Notes: generated by a model from the sequence alone, not told the origin. 64,000 nucleotides of DNA from Hemerocallis citrina (GCA_017893485.1 CM030362.1:187422813-187486812), one strand, 5' to 3'. Positions 1 through 11,572 are shown, numbered from the stretch's first letter. A program made the numbers and translations.

Positions 1-1587
1 CGTACCCACAAAGAGAACCTCATTCATATGATGTCTTTTTGTAAGTCATGCTCTATGGTATGCTTAATGAATGTGAATGAATAAAACGAGTTTGAAAGTG
101 TTTAGTCATGGGGAATCGAAGCCCAAGGACGAAAGGTTCTCAATGCACATGTTCAAGACCTACCTTTGTTAGTAAGCCTTTTAGGGTTTGATTGATAGTT
201 TTTTAGATGAGCTTAAATTAATTCATGATTAAGTGAAAAATGTTTTCTTAGAATTTTTGAGTTGAATGTGTTTTTCAGAGAATGAATTGATGAGTTATTA
301 TTTAGTAGTTATTTAGATTGCAAAGCTTTTATGTGAGTCTAGCTCTAGGAAATATTTTTAGTGGAAATTCCTATATTAATCAAGTTTGTTTCTCACACTA
401 GTGATGAACTGAGTTAGCTAAAATTGTCTAGCTTGCATTTTTTTATTCACTAAAAGCGTAACTAGTTGATTAGCTAGCCTAAGCATATACTAGTGTTTTT
501 TATTATAGGAGTTACCTAATTCACAATGACTATTAGTGATGACCATACTAACCTAGATTCATTAGCTAGTTCTGACATCCTTTAGAGATTGTTGTTGTTG
601 CATTTTGATCTCAGCGAATCTAGTTAAGATGTTTACTTTTAGAGTGAAAGGTAAACCTTAACCTATTATTAGGTGTTTAGAGGTTGGTCATGAAACATGT
701 GCTTCTAGTAAAAAGAGGGTGAAAACGAGTGATAAAGAATAAATGAAAAAGAGGGGGCTGCACAAGGGTCATCTCGCACATCAAACATCTGGACTCCTGA
801 AATCAAAACCGGGTAATCTTGAGTTCATTTTGAATCTTAATTAATTGTTAGCTAAGGACTCATGAAACAAGAAAGTGGTTTGGGTAAGTAGGCTGTTCAC
901 TGCTGTCCAGTGCAGAAACTGCACTACACAACTGTATTTAAAAAGGTATATCTAGAGCTCCCGAACACATAATGAGATGAAACCAAGTCCGGTGTATTCC
1001 AGAAAGGTTGAAGTTTCATCCTGGAAATTTCGAGACAGAAACTGAAAGTGTGATGTACTTGATGAACAAAACAATCAAGGTGTCGTATTTATTGTCAATG
1101 TTTTAGAGAGGTTGAGTGTCATTGACTGTAGGTGTCACGTAGTGTCAATCGACTAGGTTGTCATGAGTTGTAGGTGTCATATGAGTTCTTTTCAGAATGA
1201 AAAGAACTCATAGAATCATGGGATTGTAAGTGTTGCTGTGTGGGAGCAAACTGATAGTGTGAATTCTTTTAATGGAAATAATTAAGATCTAACATTTACC
1301 TTTTTTCAGCTTTGATTATCGTTAACTGTTCCTTAACTTGATTTTTTATGGTTGTGGATGCTTGGATCTGATCTAGATGGCCCGCTCCAGCAAACCTTTA
1401 TGAAGTATAAAACGCTGGGGTGTTCCCCGGCGATAGAGCCTCTAATGCCCAACTCAGAACTCTGATTAATATGAGAGTTTTAGTAGCAAAAAATAGTGAT
1501 TACCCAACTCTAAAGGAGGTGGAGGATATTTATAGCATTTGGGAGACTGTTTCAAGAGATTCGAATTATCTCATGATTTCCTGGTGG
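1..1587. other. Left flank, no recognisable gene
   Basis: AT-rich plant intergenic DNA. I see no reading frame with a recognisable domain; the only frame over 60 codons (1420-1611) runs into the copia LTR and resembles nothing I know. Because the copia element at 1593-55372 is an insertion with a duplicated AGATA, this stretch was originally contiguous with 55378 onward. Joining the two sides gives no obvious gene. A perfect stem-loop lies at 1181-1211. Confidence 0.6.
1181..1211. repeat. Perfect 14-bp inverted repeat
   Basis: The arms ATGAGTTCTTTTCA (1181-1194) and TGAAAAGAACTCAT (1198-1211) are exact reverse complements around the 3-nt loop GAA. Just upstream are loose repeats of TGTAGGTGTCA (about 1128-1180). 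No gene adjoins it, so a terminator role cannot be argued; it may be the remnant of a small inverted-repeat element. Confidence 0.7.
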
Positions 1588-1592
1588 AGATA
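1588..1592. repeat. Copia target-site duplication, left copy (AGATA)
   Basis: AGATA directly precedes the TGTTGG start of the copia 5' LTR. The same five bases follow the 3' LTR at 55373-55377. A 5-bp duplication is what LTR-retrotransposon integrase produces. Confidence 0.85.
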
Positions 1593-2732
1593 TGTTGGGT
1601 TTCATGTCTGACATACTTGTAGTTCGATGAGAAGTAGAAGATAATCAAGTGAAGGGAGGCCGAAGCGTCGAAGAGTGATGAGGCAACAACAACAACAGCA
1701 CAGCAACAATCAACATTTGACGATCGACTGTTCCTAGGGACAATCGACCGCGCCATGCCTCTGTATTGGATCGAAGCACTAGGGCAGTCGACCGTTGGAA
1801 GTGCAAACTCCAAATAGGTCGGGTCATGAAAGTTCTATTTTGGGTACCTCTTCTTCTCCAAGTTAGATCGTACGGCTCGTATTGTGTCTCTTTATTCAAG
1901 ATACTGGATATATCGGACGACTTATGTAACATGGCTACAACCTAGGGTTTCTCTAGATCTCTATATATGTTTATGTAAGATCATCCACTGACGTTTTTTA
2001 AAAGCCCAAAAAATAGAAATCGATTTAGAAAACATGCTCACAGTCGTTTGCTAAAAACCCATATGTTAGAATAGGAGTGAATAGTACGTCGCTAAACTTA
2101 GAAATCCATTTGAGGAAATGCTAAAAGTAGTAGACGGATGATCTTCATCCGTTACAGAAATAAAAAAGACGGATGAACATCCTCCGTCTCTCCCTTTTTT
2201 CTTTTTTTTAAAGCAGACGAAGTAAAAAAAAATAGCGACAGACGGATGAACTTCTTTCGTTTTTTTTTAATTACGAAAATTCCATCCAAAATATTACCAA
2301 ATTGCCATTAATCAGAATTTTTTTTTAAAAAAATTACGAAAATCCCATTAGTTATTTACCAAATTGCCATTATAAATTATTTAATAAAAAAAATCATGGG
2401 ACGGCATACCTTCAGCCGTCCCACCATTTTCCAACAATTAAAAAACCAAATTTTTACCAAATTGACATCGGATTATTACGAAAATGCCATTTATCTTTTT
2501 TTTTTTGGACGGAGGATGAAGTTCCGTCTGAAATTTTTTTATTTATTTTTATTTTACCAGATTTTGCAGCAACGATAGCACCGCTCCTCCCTCTAGTGCT
2601 ATTCCCAATTACTAAATATGCAATTTTTGTTGGCAACGATAGTGGATGCTCTAACGACCCATTTGTGAGTCAAGAGCAAATAAGAAAGTACTTCACTGAT
2701 AAGTGCAATTAGGAGTTTTCATTGTAAATAGC
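1593..2732 (+). repeat. Copia 5' LTR, first part (interrupted by a MITE)
   Basis: 1593-1978 aligns with 54720 onward: shared landmarks are a 'catacttgtagttc' block near 1610, 'gtgtctctttattca' near 1887 and 'tttctctagatct' near 1948. After the MITE, 2655-2732 matches 55095-55145 ('agtacttca.tgataagt' and 'cattgtaaa'). The sequence breaks at 2732 where the CACTA begins and resumes at 53124. Confidence 0.85.
1979..2651. mobile_element. Tourist-like MITE (PIF/Harbinger type), 673 bp
   Basis: The element is bounded by TAA duplications (1976-1978 and 2652-2654), the usual target site of PIF/Harbinger elements. Its ends are imperfect inverted repeats: left GATCATCCACTGACGTT, and right (reverse complement) GAGCATCCACTATCGTT. 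No coding capacity is visible. The interior has several short hairpins built on GACGGA/TCCGTC, for example 2134-2152, 2168-2188, 2398-2422 and 2508-2528, separated by A/T-rich spacers. It sits inside the copia 5' LTR. The superfamily is inferred from TSD and size; no transposase is present to confirm it. Confidence 0.75.
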
Positions 2733-2932
2733 CACAACAAAAGAAATGGTCTATATCGGCAAAATTTTTTGGGCGTTTCTTTGGAACGCCGGGACAGATC
2801 CCTGAAAAAAAACGAATGGGCCTATTCTAGCGTTTTGTAATGGCGTTTAAACAAAGTGTCGGCATAGAGCCAATCTATTCTGGCGTTTTATATTAAAACG
2901 CCGGGGTAGGCCAAATATTTTAAACCCCCTAA
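2733..2932. repeat. CACTA left terminal and subterminal repeats
   Basis: The terminus CACAACAAAAGAAATGG is followed by 'tatcggc', 'ttttttgggcgttt' and several copies of the subterminal unit 'aacgccgggacag', 'tggcgttt' and 'aaaacgccggggtag'. The same units occur in inverted orientation at the right end. In CACTA elements such subterminal repeats are where the transposase binds. The expected TAC after the first CAC is missing, which may have immobilised the element. Confidence 0.8.
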
Positions 2933-3391
2933 TCTCTCCTCTCACATTTCCCCCTCTCAAAACCCAAATCCAACACCCCCCCCCCCCCCCCCCCCCCGCG
3001 CTGACAACCGCTCTTTGCCATCCCTTCCTCCTCAGTTCCCGAGCCCTAACCCAAGTTTTTTATCCCAAAATCTAGGGTTTCATTCATCCATTTTCTAAAA
3101 AGCTGTGATCTTGCTTTTCCAAACCCTAACCCTAACTTCGTTGGGTTTTTTTGTGATGGGTTAATGGTGAATCCGAGCCTCCCTCTTTTGTTTCTCTTCT
3201 TCTTGTGGATTTCGATTGTGTTCTTTTGAATATCATGTATTTAATAGAGAGATCTAGTACATGGGTGTAAATTTGGGTTGATTTTGCTATAAAGGATTTT
3301 TTTTCTTTTGGCCAGATTGTAAGAGTAGTTTTGGATGTATATCTGATCATTACTTTTTTTCTAATGCAGGTGATGAAGAGAAGAAAGAACT
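2933..3391 (+). other. CACTA interior before the PEPC similarity; possible captured 5' sequence
   Basis: C/T-rich leader-like DNA with a poly-C run at about 2972-2997, then 'aaaccctaaccctaac' near 3120. At 3364-3369 there is a splice-acceptor-like 'aatgcag', followed by 22 bases (3370-3391) that do not match the usual PEPC N-terminus and then the PEPC reading frame. This suggests either a non-PEPC exon fused upstream or a rearranged PEPC 5' end. I do not recognise the source. Confidence 0.45.
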
Positions 3392-3494
3392 GGCAAAGTG
3401 TCGGAAGACGAAAAGCTCGTCGAGTACGATGCGCTGCTCTTGGATCGGTTTCTGGATGTCCTTCAAGAATTACATGGCGAATATCAGAGAAACG
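3392..3494 (+). pseudogene. PEPC fragment, exon 1 piece
   Basis: Translated from 3392 this reads [17 protein letters not shown], then [13 protein letters not shown], the signature N-terminal stretch of plant phosphoenolpyruvate carboxylase. That cytosolic enzyme adds bicarbonate to phosphoenolpyruvate to give oxaloacetate. The fragment is about residues 25-60 of a roughly 965-residue protein. The initiator methionine and the N-terminal regulatory phosphorylation site are absent. One base is missing after the GE codons (expected GAAGATATC, seen GAATATC), which frameshifts the end of the exon. The exon stops at ACG|GTATAA, a good donor and the expected PEPC exon boundary. It is carried as cargo in the CACTA element and cannot encode enzyme: the active-site regions are not present anywhere in the window. 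Confidence 0.9.
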
Positions 3495-3995
3495 GTATAA
3501 TTTAGTTACTTACTCTGAGATCTGGGAACTTTATTTGACTATGTATTTGTTTAATGTTGTTTTGAAGTAATACTTGGTCGGATTAGTTGGGAATTGGAGT
3601 TGTAATAGTAGATCTCTGTTAAAAATGGTGGATTTTAGATGAATTTGTGGAGTAGATGATTTAGAGCTTGATGCTGAACACAATTTCGATAAAGAAATTT
3701 TAGATCTGTTTTATTTTAATGTAGTGAATATGTTGATATTAAATTATGGCTTAAAGGAAAAATATGTTTAGGTTCAGTGAATTTTTATTAATTTTTTAAC
3801 AAGAAATATTAGGGTGATCTTAAGATTTGGAATGAGAGGATTGAGAACTTTCTACGATTGGGAGAATTTCTTTTCTGCTGATTTGAGGAATTATGCACTA
3901 TGGAGTGGCCGAATATTAAATTCAGGAATGGAATAGATGTCTTTTATTTTTAGGTTAGTTGAGGTATTGGAATTGAATTGTTTGCTTCTGTATTT
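3495..3995 (+). other. PEPC intron 1, upstream part
   Basis: A/T-rich intron sequence starting GTATAATTTAG, with no ORF or motif of note. It continues at 11573-11966 beyond the LINE. The original intron without the LINE would be about 0.9 kb. Confidence 0.75.
3979..3995. repeat. LINE target-site duplication, left copy (17 bp)
   Basis: TGTTTGCTTCTGTATTT here is repeated exactly at 11556-11572. Long, variable-length duplications like this mark target-primed LINE insertion. Confidence 0.92.
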
Positions 3996-4409
3996 TTTTT
4001 GAGGAAAAAGTTGGAATAATGCCACCCTGTTTCATGAATAAGAAATTAACAAAACAACCCCGGTGAACCGGGAGAAATACAGAAGATAAGGTGCAGGAAA
4101 TAAAACATAATCCCCCAACAAACCCTGGGTGGTGGGTCTAATCATCCATACCACAAACAACCAAAAGTACAAAGGGTTGATACAAGATACAAAGAGGCGT
4201 AAACCGCGGTCAGTGAAAATCCGACGAGACTGGACGGCGTCCGCTCCTCAGTCCAAAGTCGGCCCGAACTCCACCTCCTCATCATCAAACTCTTCCACTT
4301 GGAAGACTCGGACGATCCTCCCTCTCGCACCTATGGCGGCAGCTGTAGCCCAAAAGGAGATAAGATGCATGATGTGAGTAAGGTTACCAGAAATACTATT
4401 ACATGAAGT

Positions 4410-7400
4410 TCAAAAATAAAAATTATTTCTGTCTAGCCATAACACCCATGTAGTTGTCGCAATTGCAATATACCACGCATCCTTCATTTCTTGGCGTTTC
4501 GAGGTGAATTTAGGACAAATCCACAGATCCTCATATTCACTAGGGTAGTCATCTGTACCTAAGGCTTGTAGGACCTCTACCATTGTTGCCTTACTCCTTG
4601 GGCAGTGAATAAAAAGGTGATTCAGAGTTTCCACATGCCTGTTGCAGAATCCACAGTTGGTCGCTATCTGGGATTGTCTTTTAGCAAGGTTCTCTCTGGT
4701 GAGGATTGCATCGTTGAGCACTAGCCAGAGGAAGACCCTAACTTTAAGGGGGGATTTCGGCTTCCACAACACTTGTGCCCAGCCGGGCCTGCATCCTCGA
4801 TAGTGAATTCTATGATATAGCGATCTGACCGTGAACGCTCCCTTGGCTTCCAGTGCCCAGCGCATCTGATCTGGGCCTTGCGTGCACCTCGCCCCTTTCC
4901 AAGTAATGTGTGCTTGCAATTGAAGCAATTGCTGGCGCAATTCTGGTGTTAGAGTACCTTGGAACGAAGGTTTCCAATTGTCCCTCTTCCAAGTCTCGGC
5001 CACAGAAATATTTGGTCGGCTCGCTTTTTCATACAGCTCCGGAAAGGTTTCCTTAAGGGAATGGGCACCACACCATTTGTCCCACCAAAACCTGGTGGAC
5101 CTTCCATTACCGATAGTTGAAGTAACAGCTGAATTGAACGGTCCACCTGCTTTGGTAATACCTTTCCAAAATCGGGAAACTCTAGCCCCAACTCGGAAGC
5201 CGAGATTTCTCGTACCTTTTTCCCCGCAGGTATGGCTGAATATAATCCTGCCATCCTTCACCGCTGTGATGGAACACCTTCCACCACCACTTCCCCAGGA
5301 GGGCTAGGTTCATATCTCTAAGGTCGATGATGCCTAGTCCTTCGTGCTTCTTCTTCATGCAAGCGATACTCCACTTGATCAGATGGTATCCTCCCTTATC
5401 CAAATTTGCCCCTTTCCAAAGGAATATTTTACGGATACGGTCTATCCTCTGGATTACCCACTTGGGAAGCTCAAAGAACGACATGTAATAAATGGGCAGG
5501 TTAGATAACACCGAATTGATGAGCACCACTCTACCGCCGATGGATAGCGACTGTCCTTTCCAACCTGATAACCTATCCTCCACCCTGTCAATAATAGGTA
5601 TCCAGTCCGCCTTAGTGAGATTCCTCGGTTTGAGAAAGAGCCCTAAATATTTGTTTGGAAATTCATCAGTTACACAGTTAAGGATGGTCGCATGGTCCTG
5701 AGCTTCTACCTCGGAGAGGGCGATTGGAATCAACGCAATTTTGTGGAAATTAATCCCGAGACCCGACCAGGCTTCAAAGTAGTAGATGGCCCCTTTAAAG
5801 CAGATTGTCTCTGACCTACTACCATTTCCAAAGAGCAGTGTGTCATCAGCATACTGGAGGATCATGCACCCTTGGCTAGATTGACTGCTAGCCATGGGCG
5901 CAATCCATCCCTTCCTCTTACAATTATCAAGCATACCCCACAGAACATCTGAGACGATGGTGAATAGTAGCGGAGACAACGGGTCTCCCTATCTAAGCCC
6001 CCTCTTACATGGAAACAGTGGACCCGGCCTACCATTCACTGAGATTGCCATTTTACTGGTGTTTAAACACTGTTTGATCCACTTAATCCATTTATCCCCG
6101 AAGCCTCTTCCTCTGAGAGCTTCCAGCAAGCATTCCCAATCGACGGAGTTGTACGCTTTCTCGAAGTCAAGCTTGAGTTTCTTAGATTGGCTCATATGGC
6201 AGTGGTGAATGACTTGTTCTGCGGTAGCCACACAGTCTAGGATACATCTGCCCTTGATGAAACTAGTTTGGGTTTTGGAAATTAAACTATCCATCAATTT
6301 TCCCAGGTGGATGTCCAGGACTTTAGTGATGATTTTAGCCGAGCAGTTTATCAGGCTGATCGGTCTATAGTCCCCCACCTTTGAGGATTTCGTTTTCTTA
6401 GGGATCAGAACTACTTCCGCGAAGTTGAACATACCCAATCTGAGATTTTTGTGGAAGAAATCGTCCATCAGTGCCATAAAGTCCTCTTTAATTTCGTCCC
6501 AGAACACCTTGAAAAATAGCATTGGGAAACCATCTGGTCCAGGTGATTTGTCTGCTCCCATTTGCTTGATGGTATTTTCCACTTCTGCCACCGAGAAGGG
6601 TTCCTCCAATTCAGAGAGCGCTAGCGGAGATTCGTTCTGATTGGCCTGCCAGATGTCTTCCCTGAGGGGGACCCTGAAACCACTCTTCGTCCCGAAGAGG
6701 CCTTTGTAGTAATCTAAAAAGGTTTGGTAGATCGTAGTTTCATCTTGCGTATTCCCCGAGTCCGTTTGGATTGACAAGATTAGGTTGGACCTGTCCGCCT
6801 TGCGCTTGCTATACGGTGGAAGTAGGCAGTGTTCGCGTCTCCCTCTTTGAGCCGCGATAGCGTCGACCTTTACTGCCATTTGATCTCCTCCAGCTTATAA
6901 ATATTGGCGATATTTTCTCGGAGGGCTAGCAGTCTGTTCCTTTCATCTTGTGAGAGAACTCGCATTTCTTCCAATCTTTCTAACTCATCAATGCCTTCCA
7001 AAAACGAGTCTTTTGCCCGCCATATGATCGAAAATCTAGAACGGTTCCACCTACGCAGCCGATTTCTTAGTCTGCGTAGCTTCTCACACCAACGAGATCC
7101 TGCGTCCGTACCCCTGGTAGGAAGCGCCCAGCTTTCCATCACCATGTGGTGAAAACCTTGGATTTCGAGCCAGGCCTTCTCAAATCTGAACTTCCTCGGT
7201 CTTGGAGATCCCTGCACCCCTACATCAAGCAGGACCGGGGTGTGATCGGAGGTGGGCCTGGGGACGGATTTAGCGCTAGCTTGGGGGGAATTTGGCCTCC
7301 TAGTCCATAGATACCAGGACCCTATCTAATTTGGCCATAATCGGGGAAGCTTGCATGTTAGACCACGTAAACAGTCTATCAATGATAGGGATATCAATTA

Positions 7401-7911
7401 GTTCAAGTTCTGTGATCACCCTATCAAACTCTTCTCTGTGCCTATCGCTGGACCCTCTTCCCTTGTGCTCAAAAGCAAATCTAGTGATATTGAAGTCCCC
7501 TCTGACAATCCAGGTGCCCGACCATCGTTGTCTAATACTGACAAACTCTAGCCAAAAGGCTGCTCGCTCTGTAGCTACATTCGGCCCGTAGACGACCGTG
7601 ATTGTCTGCAACCAATCATCCGCTCGTCGTTTAAGCCGAACAGTAAGGGAAAATGTTCCACAGTACTCCTCAGAATAGGTGAAGACATCCGGGTTGAACC
7701 CAATGGCAATCCCTTCTGAGGCTCCTACAGACGGGCGCAGCACCCATTCCTTGATCCTGTTGCCCCTTAATCTTTTGAGCTTAAATCCATTTCCTAGTTT
7801 GGTCTCCTGTAAACCTACGACATCAGCCTTGGAGCTCTTAATAACGTCCCGTACGATATCCCTCTTCCCCATATCCCCTAGTCCCCTAACATTCCGGAAT
7901 AGAGTACTCAT
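4410..7911 (-). pseudogene. LINE ORF2 (endonuclease, reverse transcriptase, zf-RVT), broken
   Basis: The start is taken at 7911 (MSTLFRNVRGLGD). Residues 1-203 form an AP-endonuclease-like domain with the QETK motif, GDFN and a C-terminal SNMQ..PIMAKLDR segment. It nicks target DNA. The reverse transcriptase spans about 6880-5200, with SPGPDGFP, PISLINC, the catalytic YADD at 5842-5853, and GGRVVLINSVLSNLP. The zinc-binding tail at 4800-4500 keeps CGFC followed by HLFIHC. The frame is broken near 7300, by a TAA followed by a frameshift at about 6880-6790, by a TAG in place of Gln in RQGDPLSPLLF at about 5985, and by frame shifts near 5260. Family assignment is firm from the motif order; activity is excluded. 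Confidence 0.9.
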
Positions 7912-8030
7912 TGGGCGACAGTGTTAAGGTCGATCGTGGGTGGTGGTAGGGGTTCCTCCTCCCCAACCTCCATCGCATCAGAATGGGCACGTATGATTAT
8001 CTGAGAGTTCGTCTTAACCCGGTCAATTTC

Positions 8031-10416
8031 CTACCCCCTAATTTTGTTGAGCAGCAGAGCATTACGCTCTTTATCACAAACTTCTAAACCAAAAGTATGA
8101 GCGTGGTAAAAAACTTCTAAGTCAGACATAAAATTTAAAACAGAAGCTAAAAAACTTCTCGTACCTCCATCATCGAATTTTGTTGCCTTGGTTGCCGCTG
8201 CAACCTCCAGGTAGTCATCCAGGGACTCCACATGAGCCCTCTTAGGCGACCGTTGAACCTTGAATTCAACCGCTTTGCTAGTCCCTCTGTAATCCAAGTC
8301 AGATGCCATCTCCGGGAAAGTGGATAGCACCTATTCTGGTGAGATCTGACACTGAGTATCAGCAACAAACTCATCCTCTGAATCCTCATCCGAAAATGAG
8401 AACTCTTCGTCTAAGTTGAGACGATCTGCTAAATCCATGTCACTGTTTGTCTGCTTCGTCCCCGACTGAGAAGCTGTCTCTATCGCCCCGAACTCCTCAA
8501 TGAGCCCGTGGGGCAATGCCGATACTGTTGCTGTCGTGGACCCCTCAATGGGCCCACCATTGCGCCCTTCGCCTACCCCAGACAGTAATTCGAACCCCTC
8601 TTTGGGCCCACAAACTTCTATAGAAGAGTTCCCCAGAGCAACTGCATTATGAGACACCCCTGGCTCACAATAAGCAACCTCAACACCGCGAGACACTATA
8701 TCACATTTCTCGAATAAAACACCCCCCGACTGCGAGATTGGAGCACGTGTCTGTATTCCCTCCCTCTGCACGCCACGTGTCTCCAAACGACTGGTTGGCA
8801 GAGAGGTCGAGGGGGTTGCTTCGGAATTCAGGAGCATGTCTTCAATGAAACTGCCTTCATTTCCACTTTCTTCTCTTAGATCTCTACCCACTCCCCTTCC
8901 TCTGCAGAAAGAGCTCTGGCCTTCTTCCGCTCGGAAGCTGGTTTCTTCCTCATAGGGGAGTGAACCACTCTTGTCTCATTTCCAACCTCCACCCACTCCT
9001 GTGCAGGGGCTCTGCACGTACCTCTGGCGTTCGCGCAATCTATCTCCACAGCCTTTTTGCCTTTGCAGGTGATTAGGTCGCTGCTTGTCTTCACTCCCAA
9101 AATAGACCTGAGATCTGAGGTCCTCTACCAACTGCTTCCCCTACTCCTTTTCTGTCGACTTGCTGGACTTTGGTACCCACTCTCTGGCTACCAGCGCCAC
9201 TTCGCCTACCGACTCCTGAGCCAAAGCAAGGTCCTCTCTTCCTTTTTTTGGGTCGCTCAGAGCTTTTCCAGTGCCAGTACCGCTATGGAGCTTCTTTTGA
9301 CTCACTGTACGGTGGTACGCCTGCACCGAACCCTTCGAGTCTGTGAAAGTTGTTGGTTTGTCTCTAGTGCCACTAGTGCTGTAGGATCTGAGAGACCCTC
9401 CACTCTGGCAGCCACCAATGGTCGGAGACTCTGAGCGACGCTCTGATCCCACCACCCACAGATCCATGCTACGCTCCTTGTTTCTGACCTCTGTGATGAG
9501 TTCTCTATGCGCTCTTTCAAGCTCATGGGCCCCGTCTATAGTCGAGTCCCGTTGTGGCGACGTGACCTGACTATACGAGCGCCCGTCTATGAGGGCATTT
9601 GAAGGGTTGGGGGAGGTGATGGCCGGGCTTTCAGCAACTGCAGCTTGCTTGTCGAGCACAAAATGGATAAGGTATGAGTCCACATAGGAGTATACTTTGG
9701 CAAAGCGTGGCATCAACGAGATGTCCACGCTTTGGATTAGAACCTTTGCCGACACTAAATCGGAGCGACGCACTGTTTTATCGTCGATCTCCTCCACCGT
9801 TCCAAAGTCTGCAATAATCTCTTGCAGTGCCTCCTTCCTCCAAAAGTGGAGCGGCACGTTGTGTATCCAAATCCAGAATAGATCACCTTGGGGGAGCTCC
9901 GCTCCGAAGCTAGGTGTCCATGCAGAGAAATCCACCCTGAAGTGGCCGAAGTCCACAGTACCCATCTCCGTTACTTCCCCCACCTTCTCCATTGAAGGAA
10001 ACGAGACTAAAAATTGCAAGTGACAAAGTTTCTTAACCACCCAGTATCTGTGTGCCTTCATCGGCCATTTGTTGCTAAGGGCTTGGAGTAGGTGGGATTC
10101 GTAGGGGCACCCCACCCTTACTTTGGCGATCGCACACCACTGCCGGAGCCATTTCTCTTCATTCCTAATAGTTTGGAGACTTGAGGCAAGTCAGATGACG
10201 GTGGGGCTTTCAGGTGATCTACCTCTACTCACTGGGTGGTCGCCGTCAGTAATCGTTTCAATCACATTGGTGCAGACGTACGATAGGTGCCCCCATTTCA
10301 TGCATTTGAGGCAGCGAACTTCCTTGGTGCAATCTTTACGGAAATGACCAATGTCGCCGCAATTAAAACAAGGTACCGGTTTTCATTTGCCTCTCCGTTG
10401 CCTTTTACTGTTGTCG

Positions 10417-10447
<31 letters not shown>

Positions 10448-11185
10448 GAGGGGGAGTGACACTATGAGTGCGTTTTGATTTGTTGGTAACAACCGTCCAC
10501 TGTTCTTCTACCTCACTTCCTCCTAGCGCCATGGAAACCGCATTTGGTGGGACCCCTTTTTGGGCTCGCACCACGCAGGACTTTAGTGGTGACTTAGGAA
10601 GCACTTGAGGTGGGGGGGGGGAGAGTGGGTTGTGGGAGATAGTATTGGCCGAAGAGTTTTGGACAGGGGGGAGTTGTAATTGGTGTGCCGAAGATGTTGA
10701 GGGTCAGATTGTTTTGGGGTATGATGAGCGTAACGCTGGTATTTGTTGTGGTTCATGTTGAGGCCTTCGTAGGGACGATGACGGCCCCATTGGTGGTCGC
10801 TCTTACGCTCACCTGAGCTAGTAGGAGGACCCCCTCTGTGGGCCCATCCTCTTGTCGAGGGTCTAGTGTGACGGAGACGATGATGACCAGCTTCAAAAAT
10901 CCCCGGTTTCATGTGAGCATCCTTGTGTGGATCAGGTCTGAGTCGCCGCCTCTCTACCTCCTCCCTGGGCCTATGAGGGTTCTGTGGTTGAGGTTGGGGG
11001 ATTACAGCAGTGGCGGGGTCTATGAGGGTGGGGATGTCGACTGTGGACCTTTGGGGGGGTGCTCTAAATGAGTGAGGGGAGAGGCTATGATGACCATTGT
11101 CGGTCAACACCCGCTGCTTGTGTGCATCCTGTGCACGTGCGGGGAGTTGCAACGGGCTGAGCCTCGAGACCACTTCCATCGTCAC
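8031..11185 (-). pseudogene. LINE ORF1 (nucleic-acid-binding gag-like protein), broken
   Basis: The start is set at 11185. The N-terminal region is Pro/His-rich and low in complexity. Next come two CCHC zinc knuckles (about 10380-10270: CFNCGDIGHFRKDC and CLKCMKWGHLSYVC). Downstream, at about 10050-9650, lies a DUF4283-like domain with the typical 'LFWIWIHNVPLHFW' core. The C-terminal part (9100-8031) is acidic and Ser-rich. Such proteins coat LINE RNA. A (GT)n/poly-G tract at 10412-10450 (plus strand) sits in the coding path and shifts the frame, and a TAG at about 8331-8333 is a further break. Some of these may be recent decay, since the LINE is otherwise well preserved. Confidence 0.8.
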
Positions 11186-11555
11186 CGTATCAGGCTGAAA
11201 TTGGGGGAGATGGGGTTGGGTGAAGGTGACGAGGTTGCTACGGGGGGATTGTCGGAAGACAGATGTCGGATGGAGGGGGTGTTGAGGGCTTGCTGTGAGG
11301 GGAATGGCGTCACCGCCCGGAGGGAGAGAGATTGAGGAACAATCTACTGTTGTTGGGGAACCTCATCCGTAGGCTCGCCTCCACAACAAGACAGAGCGCC
11401 GCCACAAAGTTCAAAGAGGGTGAGTTCCATCACTCACAGATAGGTTAGGAGAAGATGGGAAGGGTGGTGTGGGAGAAGCGTTGGTAGAGGGAGGGGGGAG
11501 GAGGGGGGGAAGGGAGTTGGTAGGAGCGTGAACATGATGTAAAGACTGTGTTACC
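11186..11555 (-). other. LINE 5' leader / internal promoter region
   Basis: G-rich on the plus strand (CCCTCC-rich on the sense strand), with no long ORF. In L1-like elements the internal promoter lies here; I cannot point to a specific box. Confidence 0.6.
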
Positions 11556-11572
11556 TGTTTGCTTCTGTATTT

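Larger units (their letters stand above)
3996..11555 (-). mobile_element. Full-length plant L1-like LINE with inactivating mutations
   Basis: The LINE is flanked by a perfect 17-bp duplication. On the minus strand the order is 5' leader (about 11555-11186), ORF1 with two zinc knuckles and a DUF4283-like domain, ORF2 with AP-type endonuclease, reverse transcriptase and a zinc-binding (zf-RVT) tail, a 3' leader, and a short A tail (plus-strand T run at 3992-4000). Because the 5' end is present it is not one of the common 5'-truncated copies. Several stops and frameshifts make it non-autonomous. It sits in the first intron of the captured PEPC fragment, so it arrived after the CACTA captured PEPC. 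Confidence 0.92.

Noticed and set aside
2972..2997. Poly-C and poly-G runs (also about 42152 and 57137) as structural signals
   Set aside because: Single homopolymer tracts without associated motifs; length may also be affected by sequencing error.
10583..11185. Separate Pro/His-rich 200-aa gene
   Set aside because: It is in the same strand and position as the N-terminal part of LINE ORF1, within the duplicated 17-bp borders, so it is part of the LINE.
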